From Petunia secreta (Eukaryota; Streptophyta; Magnoliopsida; Solanales; Solanaceae): a stretch of DNA of 64,000 nucleotides. The position numbers and the translations under genes are program-made. The DNA lies in NCBI GenBank assembly GCA_029990175.1, contig JARKIP010000033.1:7626001-7690000 (forward strand), given 5' to 3'. Position 1 is the stretch's first letter; every line of letters starts with the position of its first letter. Shown piece after piece: positions 19,587 to 31,873 of this stretch. The notes beneath the pieces were generated by a model. That model was not told where the DNA came from. It searched no databases and saw nothing but the letters and a program-made list of their open reading frames with translations.

Positions 19587-21911
19587 ATGAGTGCACCACC
19601 TACTATTACTAAAGGACAGTCGGTTCTGAGGCCCCTACAGTTTAATGGACAGTAGTACGCTTGGTGGAATAACAGAATGGAGAACTATATTTGTGCGGAA
19701 GATTATCAACTCTGGTTGATTGTGTCTGAAGGAAATTTGATACCGACCAAAGTTATTGGCGAAGGAGCTGCTGCTCGAGAAGAACCCAAAACAAAAGAGG
19801 AGTTCAATAAGGCTGACTACAAGATGGTTGAAAAGAACCACAAAGCCAAAAGATTGGTAATCTGTGGGCTTGGTCATGAAGAGTTCAATAGAGTTTCATC
19901 TTATAAGATGGCTAAAGAAATTTGGAATGCCCTGGAAGTCGCGCATGAAGGAACTACTGAAGTTAAGGATTCCAAGAGAAGAATGTTAAAAAGACAATTT
20001 GAGTTGTTCTCCATGGGAGAGATGGAGTCAATACAAGACATGATGACAAGGTTGACTATAATCACAAACGAGATGAGGTCTCTAGATATGGAGCTGCCGA
20101 AAGTTGAAATAGTGGAGAAGGTTCTGAAATGTACTTCCTGACGTCTGGGAACCCAAAATGACTGCTATCATTGAGTCCAAACCTGTTAGGTTTATCAAAC
20201 TTGAAGAACTGGTTGGAAGCTTGAAAACACATGAAATGATGAAGGAATCAAAGAGTAAACCAGTACCCAAGAAAGACAAGACTCTTGCACTTGAAGCAAC
20301 TAAGGAATCTGAGGAGTATGTTGACTTGCAATCAGTTTAAGCTGCTATGGTTAGTGCCTTGAGGCAGAAGTTTAATTTGGGAAAGTTCAAGGGGTTCAAA
20401 AGGAACAACAAAGAAAACACTGGTAGAAAGAACATAGTCGACCATCTAGACTAAGCAGGGTATTTTAAGTGTTTCAAGAAGGACCATGGAGCTGTTGATT
20501 GTCCAATGTGGGAAATTGAGTGGATGAAGAATAGAGCCACAAAGGAGAAGGAGAAGGAGGCATCAAGAGATAATGATAAAGACAAGAAGAAATTCAGACG
20601 ACCCCTAAACTTCAGAGCAGAAAAAAGGAAGAAGAAGGAAGCCTTCTATGCTACATGGGGACCAACTGACAGTGGATTTGATGAAGAAAAGGAATCTGAT
20701 GATGAGTCTCCACTAGCGTTGACGGGATTATCTGGTGTGAACTCAGATGAAGAACATCCACGGGAGTTCAGAGGAGGAAGAGATTCTTTCAAGCCACATG
20801 TGTTTAATGGAACAAGTTATAAATGGTGGAAGAAACAAATGAAAATCTTTCTTCAAGTGATGGATTACAGTCTCTGGTTGATTGTAAAACGAGGACCTCA
20901 TGTACCTGTGAAGAGAGTTGCAAATGGATCCTTGGTTCCAAAGCTGGTAGAAGAACTCGATCCTCAAGATTTGGATTGGCTGCAAGCAAATACCAAAGTT
21001 GTGTTATACTTGAGAAAAGGGATGACGACTGATGTACTAGCAAAGGTGCTGAAGTACAAGTCTGCCAAAGAAATTTGGGAGAAGTTGAAAGGGATCTATA
21101 CTGAAGATGAGCAGAAGAAGGAATCAGCCCTCATGGCAACTGATGGAGAAGAAGCTGCTCATTCAGCTGAGGTATGTCTTTTTGAACTAAAAGAAAATCT
21201 GCACACATACTCAACTGAAAATCTGATTTTAATACTGCCACCTTAATTGATGGTTATGAAAAGGTAAAAGATGAGAAAGACAAACTAGCTGAAGATATAA
21301 ATGATCTAAGAGCAAGACACAAGGGTTTTCAAGAGCAAAATGTTGAACTTGAAGAAACTAATGCTCTTCTGAAAGGGAAAGTTCTTGTGTCAAATTCTAA
21401 GATCTCAGAACTTGAAATTGAATTAAATCAGTTAAAGGAAAGTGTTAATGGTAAGCAAGTAATCAGTGAAGTTCAAAATTTTCTTGAAGATGAGCTCAAA
21501 AGAAAAAATGAAATCCTGTATCAGGAAACTGAGAAAAATAGGGTTCTCAAACAAAAGTTGGAAAAAACTGACTATGAGCTTACCAGATTAACAATATGGA
21601 ACAAATCCTCTGGGGCAATGAACTGGGTTCTTGAAAACCAGAACAAAGGAATAAAAGGTCTAGGATTTAAGAAAACCTTGCCTCCATATAATCCCAAGAG
21701 TAAGTATGTGGGTTTGCCTTGTAACATGTTGTGCACCTTCTGTGGCAAGACTGGGCATTACAGACAAAGGTGCATGGATGCAAGCAAGGCAAAGACAAAA
21801 AAAAAAAAAAAGGAGGAGTACTTTACCTGAATGGGCTAAGAAAAATTTGATTTATCAATTTTCTCATAAGAAGGGACCCAAGCTTGTCTGGGTTCCTAAA
21901 ATTAACCCTTG
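19587..21911 (+). pseudogene. gag: Sirevirus B gag, broken
   Basis: The ATG at 19587 begins MSAPPTITKG. The layout is as in A: gag N-module, zinc knuckle 1 (FKCFKKDHGAVDC; its first Cys is Tyr here), second N-module (HVFNGTSYKWWKKQMK), coiled coil (about 21,250-21,600) and knuckle 2, CTFCGKTGHYRQRC (about 21,735). Breaks: TAG at about 19653, frameshift near 20140, TAA at 20338, a stop near 20452, frameshift near 21240, and one in a 15-A run at about 21,798-21,812. The frame closes with TGA at about 21,910, at the same place where A has TAA, and the protease follows in the same frame. Confidence 0.83.
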
Positions 21912-22618
21912 ATTTATTTTGCAGGCTGGAGTGAGAGTGAATAACCCAAGCTGGATTCTTGACAGTGGTTGTTCAAGGCACATGACTGGACATAGAAGGA
22001 ACTTTCTCTCACTCGCAGCATTTTAAGGAGGCAGTGTAGCCTTCGGTGGAGGAAAGAGTGGCCAGATTGTGGGACTTAGAAAAGTTGGGAGATCCTTAGA
22101 TCATGCAATTGAAAATGTATATTGTGTTGATGGCCTCAGATACAATTTGCTGAGTATATCTCAACTGTAAGACAGAGGAAATGAAGGTAGCTTCTCATCT
22201 GTAGCTTCATAGCTCAATAAGTTAGCGTCGAAGGAACTTGTTCGTGGATTGCCAAACAAGAAATTTGAAAACATCAAGATGTGTGATGCTTGTGTTAAAG
22301 GGAAACATGTGATATCATACTTTAAATCCAAAAAGGTGGTAAGTACATCAAAGCCACTAGAGTTGATACATATAGATCTATGTTGACCCATGAGAGTCAG
22401 AAGCAGAGGAGGAAAGAGGTTCGTGTTCGTGATAGTTGATGATTACTCAAGGTATACATGAACCTTGTTCCTGGCATCTAAAGATCAAGGATTGGGCCAG
22501 AGTTGTGCAGAAAAGGTTGAGTCTGGAACTGGTCAGTATCAGATCTGACCAAAGCACAGAGTTCGAAAACATAAAATTCTCTGAGTATTGTACGAAACAC
22601 AGTATTGATCATAATTTC
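21912..22618 (+). pseudogene. pol: Sirevirus B pol, first part: protease and start of integrase
   Basis: Protease motif LDSGCSRHMTG is kept at about 21,957. Compared with A, about 190 bp are deleted near 22,190-22,220, removing the GAG-pre-integrase histidines (the LWHKRMGHAS part). A second small deletion near 22,480 shifts the frame. Several stops are present. The first integrase catalytic region (IRSDQSTEF) lies near 22,540. The sequence stops at the element C insertion, so C separates the catalytic Asp from the Glu. Confidence 0.82.
22614..22618 (+). other. Target-site duplication of element C, left copy
   Basis: ATTTC here and at 31869-31873 directly flank the TG..CA ends of C. Joining the two sides restores the integrase reading seen in A. 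Confidence 0.92.
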
Positions 22619-24506
22619 TGACACAACCCAAATTCTCGGTTAGGCCGTGCGAGCACTCGACCATCTCCCTTAAACCTATCGGGCGAACTCTATTGACTGA
22701 ATCGATATAAATTGTGAGGAATTACCTTGAAATGAAAATGAACAAAACTTTAACAACATAAGATAACTCTCAAGGATAGATAAACATACAAGCTGTCTAA
22801 ATAATACAACTAACTACCCAGAATACACAGTTTTAAAGGTTTCCAGATCAGACATCTAAGAAGGCCAAAAGATATACACATCTCCCGAAGGGAGCAAAAG
22901 TAAGGAAAACTGTAATATCTGAAGTTGGTGGCCGAAATGAACAAGATGGCTCACCGTAGACAACTGAAAACGTACTACTCCTCAATCACGACGTGGCTGG
23001 CTGGGTCCTGGAGCAGAATCTGCCGAACGAAAAGAAAATACAAGAACCAATAGGGGGTGAGTCATAAGGACTCAATAAGTGCGAACAAACTAGCAACCTC
23101 GAAAAATAGATACGCTAGTCAGGGAAACGGAACCAGACAACAATCAACAAATAAGCAATGCATATATAAGCAGAACAGTAGTCATGTACAGAAAGTTTAC
23201 ACAATGATATGAAATGAAATGGAATGAGATGTAATGAAATGAAATGAAATATGATGCAAAGGGTCACATGTGCCCGTAATCCCATCCCGAAGCGGAATAC
23301 GCCTTCATTCGAGGGGAATCCAATCTGATAACCAACTGGAGCGGAATACTCCTGCACACGATATGATATACAATGTAATGCATATGAATGCAATATGATG
23401 CAATAATAACCTTTCACCGGCGGGGGACTCTCATCGACAGCCGCGAAGTAGATGCCAACTCACAACCGGAATACAATGCTCAGATCCTCAATGCAATACC
23501 AACAACAGGACATAACATATAATATACAATGTAAATCCAAAGCTAAGGGCAATCCAGTTAGGAACCTGATACCCTATTCGCATACGCAATACGCAGGCCA
23601 GGCCTATGTACATGGTTTAAGGTCACATAACCAAACCCTAAATTGATTAAATTTATGGGTTACCCATAACTTCCTGAATACGAATATATAATCAATACAT
23701 GTAACAGGGTCCAATTGCCCTTGTAAACTATCAATTTAACTTATTAGGGCGATGTCTAATATCCCTATTTTTACTTTAAAAATATATTCAAACACATGTA
23801 ATAAGCTAAGATAATGAGTTAACATCATTACCTGGAAATTTCGGGGGTAAAAATTCCACTAACTTTTTCTCCTTCTCTTTCCTTTTTTTTTTTCTCTTTG
23901 CGTTATCTATATTATTGCTCTCTGTTCGTTCTCAATGTTTCCGTTATAAAATGAAGCTAAGGGATACTATCCCAAAGCATAAACGACATTCTTTTCTCTT
24001 TTTTTTTTTTTTAATAAATTCGCTACGACGATTAAAATTAAAAAGGAACCCTAGAGAAGTCGAAATGACCCCAAATTTTTCGAGCAAGTTATACAAAATA
24101 TATGTAATACACCTGCTAAGACAAATCTCAAATCGGACCCCCGAAACTCAATATGCAAATTAAATGGAAAAAGGGCAAATTATTTAACTTTCGGCATTTT
24201 AGCGGAAACTAGCTGAACGACCTCGAAATTAACTTTTGAAAGTTCACAAAAGTCATAAATAATCGTACGAACATAGCGGCACTTCAGATTTCGAATCGGA
24301 GCTCATTCGCCAAAATTGTGCTCGAAAATCTCTTTTTAATATTTATCGACAATAAAAAATGAAATCTTCTTCCGATACGTACCAAACGAGGTCTGATTTA
24401 GTTCAAATTTTACAGATAGATCCTAATGGACCTTACGAATATTTTAAAATTATCGGCACGCCAATCGGAGTCCTAACTTCCGAAACGACTGACCGAGGTC
24501 GTTTCA
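22619..24506 (-). repeat. 3' LTR of element C (1,888 bp)
   Basis: Minus ends TGAAACGACC and GGTTGTGTCA. Relative to the other LTR it keeps a segment of roughly 185 bp (about 22,835-23,020) but lacks about 230 bp near 23,540. Confidence 0.9.
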
Positions 24507-24519
24507 TTCTCCTCCACTT
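24507..24519 (-). other. Polypurine tract of element C
   Basis: Minus strand AAGTGGAGGAGAA next to the 3' LTR, matching AAGTGGGGGAGAA of element E. Confidence 0.85.
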
Positions 24520-24645
24520 AGACTCTTGTTCGTCCTCGAACGAGCAAGAGTCTAAAATAGATTTCACATCTCTAATGAGAATGCTTACACAAATTTTCAA
24601 TGACATTTACTACGAAACTAAAATCATATACAATGATAAGAGCTT

Positions 24646-27600
24646 TTAGTCTTTAAAGACCAAGATCGAACCTGAATCGTCGAAGAGGTAAGGATACTGC
24701 TCACGCATACTGGACTCAAGCTCCCAAGTGTCCTCCTCACAAGGACGATTATTCCATCGCACTCGAACCTTCAGAATCTGCTTCGAACGAAGCTTCCAGA
24801 CATCACGCGCAACTATAGCAACTGGGAACTCCTCGTAAGCCAGATTCACATCTAGCTGAGCAGGATCTAATTCGATCACTTCGGAAGGATCTCGGATACA
24901 CTTCCGGAGCATCGATACATGGAAAACTGGGAAAAATCGCATAGAAGCTAGCAAGTCGAGCCGATAAGCTACCTTACCAATACGTTTCTCGATACGAAAA
25001 GGGCCAATGAACCTGGGACTAGCCTTTCCTTTCCTACCAAATCTCTTTACACCTCGCATCGGTGACACTTTCAGAAATACCATGTCACTGACCTCAAACT
25101 CTAACTCTCAGCTCCTCCGGTTCGAGTATGAAATCTGCCTATTCTGAGAGGTCCGTAAACGATCCTGAATAACACGAACCACATCAAGAGTTTGACGAAC
25201 CATATCTGAACTCATCACCTCGACATCTCGAGACTCAAACCAGCCAATAGGAGAACGACATCGACGACCATATAAGGCCTCAAATGGAGCCATCTGAATG
25301 GAAGACTGGTAGCTATTATTATAAGGGAACTCTGCTAAAGCCAAATGATCATCCCAGAAACCCCTGAAGTTCAGTGCACAAGCTCTCTGCATGTCCTCTA
25401 AAATTTGAATAACCCACTCGGACGGACCGTCAGTCTGAGGATGGAATAATGTGTTAAGCTGCACTTGGGTCCCCAATTCTCTCTGAAAAGACTGCCAGAA
25501 CTGAGAAGTAAACTGGGAACCACGATCTGAGATAATAGATGCAGGAGTACCATGCAGCCTAACCACCTGCTCAATAAAAATCCGAGCCAATCTCTGAGCT
25601 GAATCAGTAGTCTATACAGGGATAAAGTGAGCTGATTTAGTCAGTCTGTCGACAATGACCCAGACTGAATCATGGCGCCGCAGGGTCTTTGGTAGACCAA
25701 CTATAAAATCCATCGTGATGTGCTCCCACTTCCACTCAGGAATGGGCAATGCTTGAGCTAACCCTGCTGGTCTCCGGTGCTCGAACATAACCTGCTGACA
25801 GTTCAAGAAACGAGATACATAATCAAATATATCCCTCTTCATCCCCTTCCACCAATGTAGCTCTCGGAGGTCCTGATACATTTTAGTAATACCAGGATGA
25901 ATAGAAAAACGCGAGCTATGAGCTTCACAGAGCACTAACTGCCTCAAATCCCCAACATCAGGAACACAGAGTCGACCATTAAACCGAAGAATTTCATCCG
26001 AATCAAGTTCGAATGAGGGAACTCCTCCACTTAGGACAGGACCACGCACCTCCTGTAGATGAGGATCCTCGAACTGTCTTCCCTTAATCTGACTGACTAA
26101 GGAAGACTGAGCTGCAATACACGCTAAGACTCGGCTGGAGTCTGGGAGAAGAAATCTCACGCCAGAGTCGCCAAGGGACTGCAATTCTCGGGCCAATGGT
26201 CTCATATTAGCATAAAAAAATCCATGCTGCCCATGGACTTCCTGCTCAAAGCATCTGCTACCACGTTCGCCTTCCCAGGATGATAGCGGATAGTGAGATC
26301 ATAATTTTTAATCAATTCAAGCCACCTCCGCTGTCGGCCGTTAAGATCTTTTTGAGAGAGATGATACTATAGACTCTTATGATCCGTATACACCCCACAA
26401 GGCTCGCCATAAAGATAATGCCTCCATATCTTCAAAGCAAAGACCACAACTGCCAATTCTAAATCATGAGTCGGATAACTCTTATCATTCGGCTTCAACT
26501 GTCTAGAAGCATAAGCAATTACCTTCCCGTGCTGCATGAGAACACAACCAAGGCCCACACGAGATGCATCATAATAAACTACAAATCCACCGGTACCCGA
26601 AGGAAGGGAAAACACTGAAGCTGAAGTCAATAAGGCCTTAAGCCTCTGGAAGCTTGCCTCATACTCATCAGACCATCGAAACTGAACCGCCTTCTGCGTC
26701 GGGCGAGTCAGAGGAGCTGCAATATTAGAGAACTTCTCCACAAACCATCGATAATAACCTGCCAATCTAAGGAATCTGCGAATCTCCGTCGGAGTGGTAG
26801 GACGAGGCCATTTCTGCACTGCTTCAATCTTCTTTGGATCAACCTTGATACCCTCACTAGATACCACGTGACCCAAAAATGCCATAGAATCAAGCCAAAA
26901 CTCACATTTTGAGAACTTGACATACAACCTACGATTACGGAGGGTCTGAAGAACCACCCTCAGATGATAATCATGCTCCTCGCGGCTACGAGAATAAATA
27001 AGAACATCATCAATGAAGACAATGACAAAGGAATCAAGGAATGCCTTAAACATCCGGTTCATGAGATCCATAAAGGCTGCAGGGGCATTAGTCAGTCCAA
27101 AAGACATAACTAGGAACTCATAATGGCCGTAACGAGTCCTAAAAGCAGTCTTCGAGATATCTGACTCACGAATCTTTAGCTGATGATAACCAGATCGCAA
27201 ATCAATCTTAGAAAAGAATTTGGCACCCTGCAACTGATCAAAAAAATCATCAATACGAGGCAAGGGATACTTATTCTTGATTGTGACCTTATTTAGCTGA
27301 CGATAATCAATACACATCTGCACAGTCCCATCTTTCTTTTTCACGAATAGAACAGGAGCACCCCAGGGAGAAATACTCGGCCTAATAAACCCCTTATCAA
27401 GCAAATCCTGTAACTGTTCCTTCAGCTCCTTTAATTTTGATGGAGCCATGCGATAAGGAGGAATAGAAATAGGCTGAGTCTCTGGTACTATAGCAATGCC
27501 AAACTCAATCTCTCGATCAGGAGAAGGTCCTGGCAAATCATCTAGAAAGACATCAGGGAACTCCCTAACGACAGGAACAGAATCGAGAGATGGAATCTCC

Positions 27601-28070
27601 ACAGTGGTATCTCTAACCATGGCAAGATACGCTGAACACCCTTTATCCATCATCTGCTTTTCCTTCAGAAAAGAAATAACATGCCCCATAGGTGGCAAAT
27701 AAGAGCCCTGCCACACCGCTGGTGCTGAACAAGGAAGAGACAACTGAAGAGACTTGGCATGACAATCTAATGTGGCATGACACGACGCCAACCAATCCAT
27801 GCCAATAATAATATCAAAATCAACCATATCTAGGATTAGAAGATCTACTAGTGTCTCATGACCCCTAAAAGATATGGTACAAGCTGGATAAACTCGATCC
27901 ACAATGATAATGTCTCCAATAGGAGTAGAAACACTGAATGGATAACGAAGACACATATAATCAACATGAAAACCCGAAGCAAAATAAGGAGATACATATG
28001 AATATGTAGATCCTAGATCCACCAAAGAATATGCATCTCGGCCACAAACAGATAGAATACCTGTAACAAC
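24646..28070 (-). pseudogene. pol: Element C pol: protease, RT, RNase H, integrase, chromodomain-like end
   Basis: Protease LVDLGSTYSYVS (about 28,020; the active-site DSG/DPG is DLG here). RT runs about 27,500-26,900 with FIDDVLIYS (about 27,010) intact, and RNase H has YYDASRVGLG (about 26,570). Breaks: TAG near 26,371-26,367, a frameshift in a T-run near 26,213, and stops near 25,611 and 25,106. The integrase zinc region and core are present, with SDRGSQFT and ..TDGPSE giving the Asp-35-Glu pair (about 25,535-25,430). The C-terminal region (VRVRWNNRPCEEDTWELE, about 24,780-24,690) looks like a chromodomain. It ends with TAA at 24648-24646. Confidence 0.88.
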
Positions 28071-29701
28071 AGCTAGGGATGCCTCGGCATCCTGTCTGGC
28101 CGGCAGTGCATATAGATGTCTCTGTGGCTGAACTAATCTACCACCCTGAGATCCACCTCTGGAGGGACTACCTAACCCACGACCCCGACCTCTGCCAGAT
28201 GGTGGTGCACCTCTAGCTGGCTGAAACCCTTAAGGGGCACCCTGAGGCTGCTGCTGCATAGGCGCTGGAAGGCGAGGGAAAGGGCGGCTACTACCCTGCT
28301 GATGGAGATAAGGGCAATCCTTTTTATGATGCCATGGATCCTGACAGATAAAGCACCCTGGAGAAAATCTACGCTGATCAAACTGAGATTGATCTCGCGG
28401 ACGAAACCAATACTGACCCTAAGAAGAAGCAGGCGTGTTCTAAGAACCACGCGCTGGAAATTGAGCTGGTCTGACAGGAGGCCTACTCTGCTGCTGATAA
28501 CTCTTACCTCCATACGAGGTACTAGAATGTCCTGGACCACGAGATCTCTTACTCTCCCGCTCTAACTCCTCCATCTCCAATCTATGATAGGCCTCATACC
28601 TCTTGGCAATATCAACAACGACATCAAATAGAGTACTAGCCTCAATATCACGAGCCATTTAGGGTCGCAAATGAGGAGAAAGCCCATCAATAAAACGTTT
28701 GACCCTCTCAGAGGGCTCCTGCACGAGATCTGGAGCATAGTTTGACATCTCTGAAAACAGCAGCTCATACTCCGAGACTGACAGGTTACTCTGTCCAATC
28801 CTCTCAAACTGTCTCCTCTTCTCATCCTGCGGACTGCGAGGGTGAAACTTCTCTATGAATCAGTGAGAGAACTCACTCCAGGTCAGCTTAGGCAAGCCCT
28901 GCCTAGCCGATCGAAGTGCAGTCTACCAAGCTAAAGCCAGACCCTCAAATTGGAAAGCAGTATACTCAACTCCATACTGCTGAAGATACCCAAGGGGCTC
29001 TAAGATACGCTGACAATGAAAAAGAAACTCACGGGGCTTAAGCTTATCTGATGTACGACCAGAGAATTTTGGAGGATCAAGTCGGGTAAAATAATGCAAC
29101 CTTGCCGGATCATCAACCTGACCTGTTACCTGGACTGGCTGACCAGCCTAAACAACCAGAGGTACAACACCCGCTACCTATGGAATATAACCACCTGGAA
29201 CATGAGCTACTAGGGCTACATGTGGAGCTAGAATGGGGGCTCTCTGAACCTGAGAACCAATATCTACCGCAACTTGAGGAGCTGCCTGAGGGGTAGGAGC
29301 ATCTACGACAGCCTGAGGAATAGAAGCATCTACAACGGCCTGAGGAATATGAGCATCTACAGCAGGATGAGGAATATAAGCATCTACGGCAGCCTGAGGA
29401 ATAGGAGGTCCTTGGGGAATCTGCATCGCTAAGAATCTCATAAAAGCGTCATGAAGTGCGCGGGGGAGGGGGGGAGGGGGGAGGGTGGAGGGACGAATAA
29501 GCCTTGCTCCCCCTGGCCAGCAAAAGCTGGCACTACCGGAACCTCTGCAGCATGATCCACCATCCTCGCGGCCTGGGCAACTCTACCTCTACCTCGACCA
29601 CGACCTCTGCCGGTGCCAACACCACCACCTCGCGGAGCAGCAGGAATAGGGGCGACCGCTGGCTCCTCTGCCTCTCGCTGAACATTCGCGCGCATTCTCA
29701 C
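28071..29701 (-). pseudogene. gag: Element C gag, broken
   Basis: The start MRMRANVQREAEEP lies at 29701 and is followed by a Gly/Arg run (GRGRGRGRGR). A frameshift at the G/C-rich homopolymer (29,460-29,480) leads into a Pro/Ala repeat region (PQAVVDA repeats, 29,400-29,260). The Retrotrans_gag domain lies at about 29,080-28,650 with several stops. The zinc knuckle CFICQDPWHHKKDC is intact at about 28,350-28,310. Family and layout match the element E gag. Confidence 0.78.
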
Positions 29702-29888
29702 CCTTTACTGCGGAACATAAAATAAAAAAAATATTTAACTTCAAATAAGAAGACTCACGCACGACTGGGAATGAAAGAAAGGAAACTGCCTAATTTCCAC
29801 CATAGCCTCTCTTAGATAGGTACGCACGTCTCCACCCAATCAATGAGACTCTATTAGACACTGTCATGATCTGAAAAGACTCCAAACT

Positions 29889-29904
29889 GGGTTCTGATAC
29901 CAAC
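29889..29904 (-). other. Primer-binding site of element C
   Basis: Minus strand GTTGGTATCAGAACCC right after the LTR: the tRNA-iMet type site with G to A near its end. Confidence 0.85.
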
Positions 29905-31868
29905 TGGCACGACCCAAATTCTCGGTTAGGCCGTGCGGGCACCCGACCATCTCTCCTAAACCTGTCGGGCGAACCCTATTGATTGAATCGATATAAATTG
30001 TGAAGAATTACCTTAAAATGAAAATGAACCAAACTTTAACAACATAAGATAACTCTCAAGGATAGACAAACGTACAAGGTGTCTGAATAATACAACTATC
30101 TATTCGTAAGGTCAATTAGAATCTGCCGAATAAAAAGAAAATACAAGAACAAATAGGGGGTGAGTCATAAGGACTCAATAAGTGCGAACAAACTAGCAAC
30201 CTCGAAAAATAGATACGCTAGTCAGGGAAACGGAACCAGACAACAATCAACAAATAAGCAATGCACATATAAGCAGAACAGTAGGCATGTACAGAAAGTC
30301 TTCACAATGATATGAAATGAAATGGAATGAGATGTAATGAAATGAAATAAAATATGATGCAAAGGGTCACATGTGCCCGTAATCCCATCCCGAAGCGGAA
30401 TACTCCTGCATTCGAGGGGAATCCAATCTGATAACCAACTTGAGCGGAATACTCATGCTCCTGGGCGGAATACTCCTGCACCCGATATGATATACAATAT
30501 AATGCATATGAATGCAATATGATGCAATAATAACCTTTCACCGGCGCGGGACTCTCATCGACAGCCTGGAAGTAGATGCCAACTCACAGCTAGAATACAA
30601 TGCTCAGATCCTCAATGCAATACCAACAATAGGACATAACATATAATATACAATGTAAATCCAAAGTAAAGGCGTAATGAGTACGCCTATCGGCAGCTAC
30701 ACATGTAAGGAACATGTGGTAGAAAATCCACGAGGCCAGGTGCCTCCAAAGAAATGGATATAAACACTCACCTTATTTCAAAGCTAGCCCTGCTACTCAA
30801 CAATTGCTTTATTCCTTAGGATTAACTGCTAAACGATCCCGCTCTATTCAATAAGCAGAAAAATTATATCAAATAAAGCTAGAGGCTTCATTCCTTATGT
30901 CTTAGGGCAATCCAGTTAGGAACCTGATACCCTATTCGCATACCCAATATGGAGGCCAGGCATATGTACAGGGTTTAAGGTCACATAACCGAACCCTAAA
31001 TTAATTACATTTATGGGTTGCCCATAACTTCCTGAATACGAATATATAATCAATACATGTAACAGGATCCAATTTCCCTTTAAACTATCAATTTAACTTA
31101 TTAGGGCGATGTCTAATATCCCTATTTTTACCGTTAAAATATATTCAAACAATATAAGCTAAGATACTGAGTTAACATCATTACCTGGAAATTTTGGGTA
31201 AAAATTCCACTATTTTTTTCTCCTTCTCTTTCCCCTTTTCTTTTTTTTTTTTCTCTTTGCGTTATCTATATTATTGCTCTCTGTTCGTTCTCAATGTTTC
31301 TGTTATAAAATGAAGCTAAGGTATATTATCCCAAAGTTTAGCCGACATTCTTTTCTCTCTTTTTTTTTTTAAAAAAATAATTCGCTAAGACGATTAAAAT
31401 TAGAAAGGAACCCTAGAGAAGTCGAAATGATCCAAATTTTTCGAGCAAGTTATACAAAATATATATAACACACTAGCTAAGACAAATCTCAAATTGGACT
31501 CCTGAAACTCAATATGCAAATTAAATGGAAAAAGGATAAATTATTTAACTTTCGGCATTTTAGCGGAAACTGGCCGAACGACCTCGAAATTCACTTTCGA
31601 AAGTTCATAAAAGTCATAAATAATCATACGAGCCTAACGGCACTTTCGGATTTCGAATCGGAGCTCCTTCGCCAAAATTGTGCTCGAAAATCTCTTTTTA
31701 ATATTTATCGACAATAAAAACTGAAATTTTCTTCCGATACGTACCAAACGAGGTCTGATTTAGTTCAAATTTTACAGACAGATCCTAATTGACCTTACGA
31801 ATATTTTAAAATTATCGACATGCCAATCGGAGTCCTAACTTTCGAAATGATTGACCGAGGTCGTTTCA
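29905..31868 (-). repeat. 5' LTR of element C (1,964 bp)
   Basis: Ends TGAAACGACC and GGGTCGTGCCA on minus. It lacks roughly 185 bp present in the other LTR (near 30,110) and has about 230 bp (30,670-30,900) absent there. Both segments exist in the solo LTR at 9934-12319. Confidence 0.9.
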
Positions 31869-31873
31869 ATTTC
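31869..31873 (+). other. Target-site duplication of element C, right copy
   Basis: ATTTC, identical to 22614-22618. Confidence 0.92.

Larger units (their letters stand above)
22619..31868 (-). mobile_element. Element C: Ty3/gypsy chromovirus (Tekay-like), 9,250 bp, inserted in element B
   Basis: Minus order: 5' LTR (31868-29905), PBS, gag, protease, RT, RNase H, integrase, chromodomain-like tail, PPT, 3' LTR (24506-22619). RT ahead of integrase makes it gypsy. Long LTRs and the C-terminal TWELESSMREQYPYLF motif point to the Tekay/Del chromovirus group. The 5-bp duplication ATTTC is perfect. The polyprotein has several stops and one or two frameshifts. Confidence 0.92.

Noticed and set aside
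23115..23417. 100-codon minus frame with HFISLHLI repeats, similar to 30302-30541
   Set aside because: AAATGAAATG-type simple repeat inside both C LTRs read as protein.
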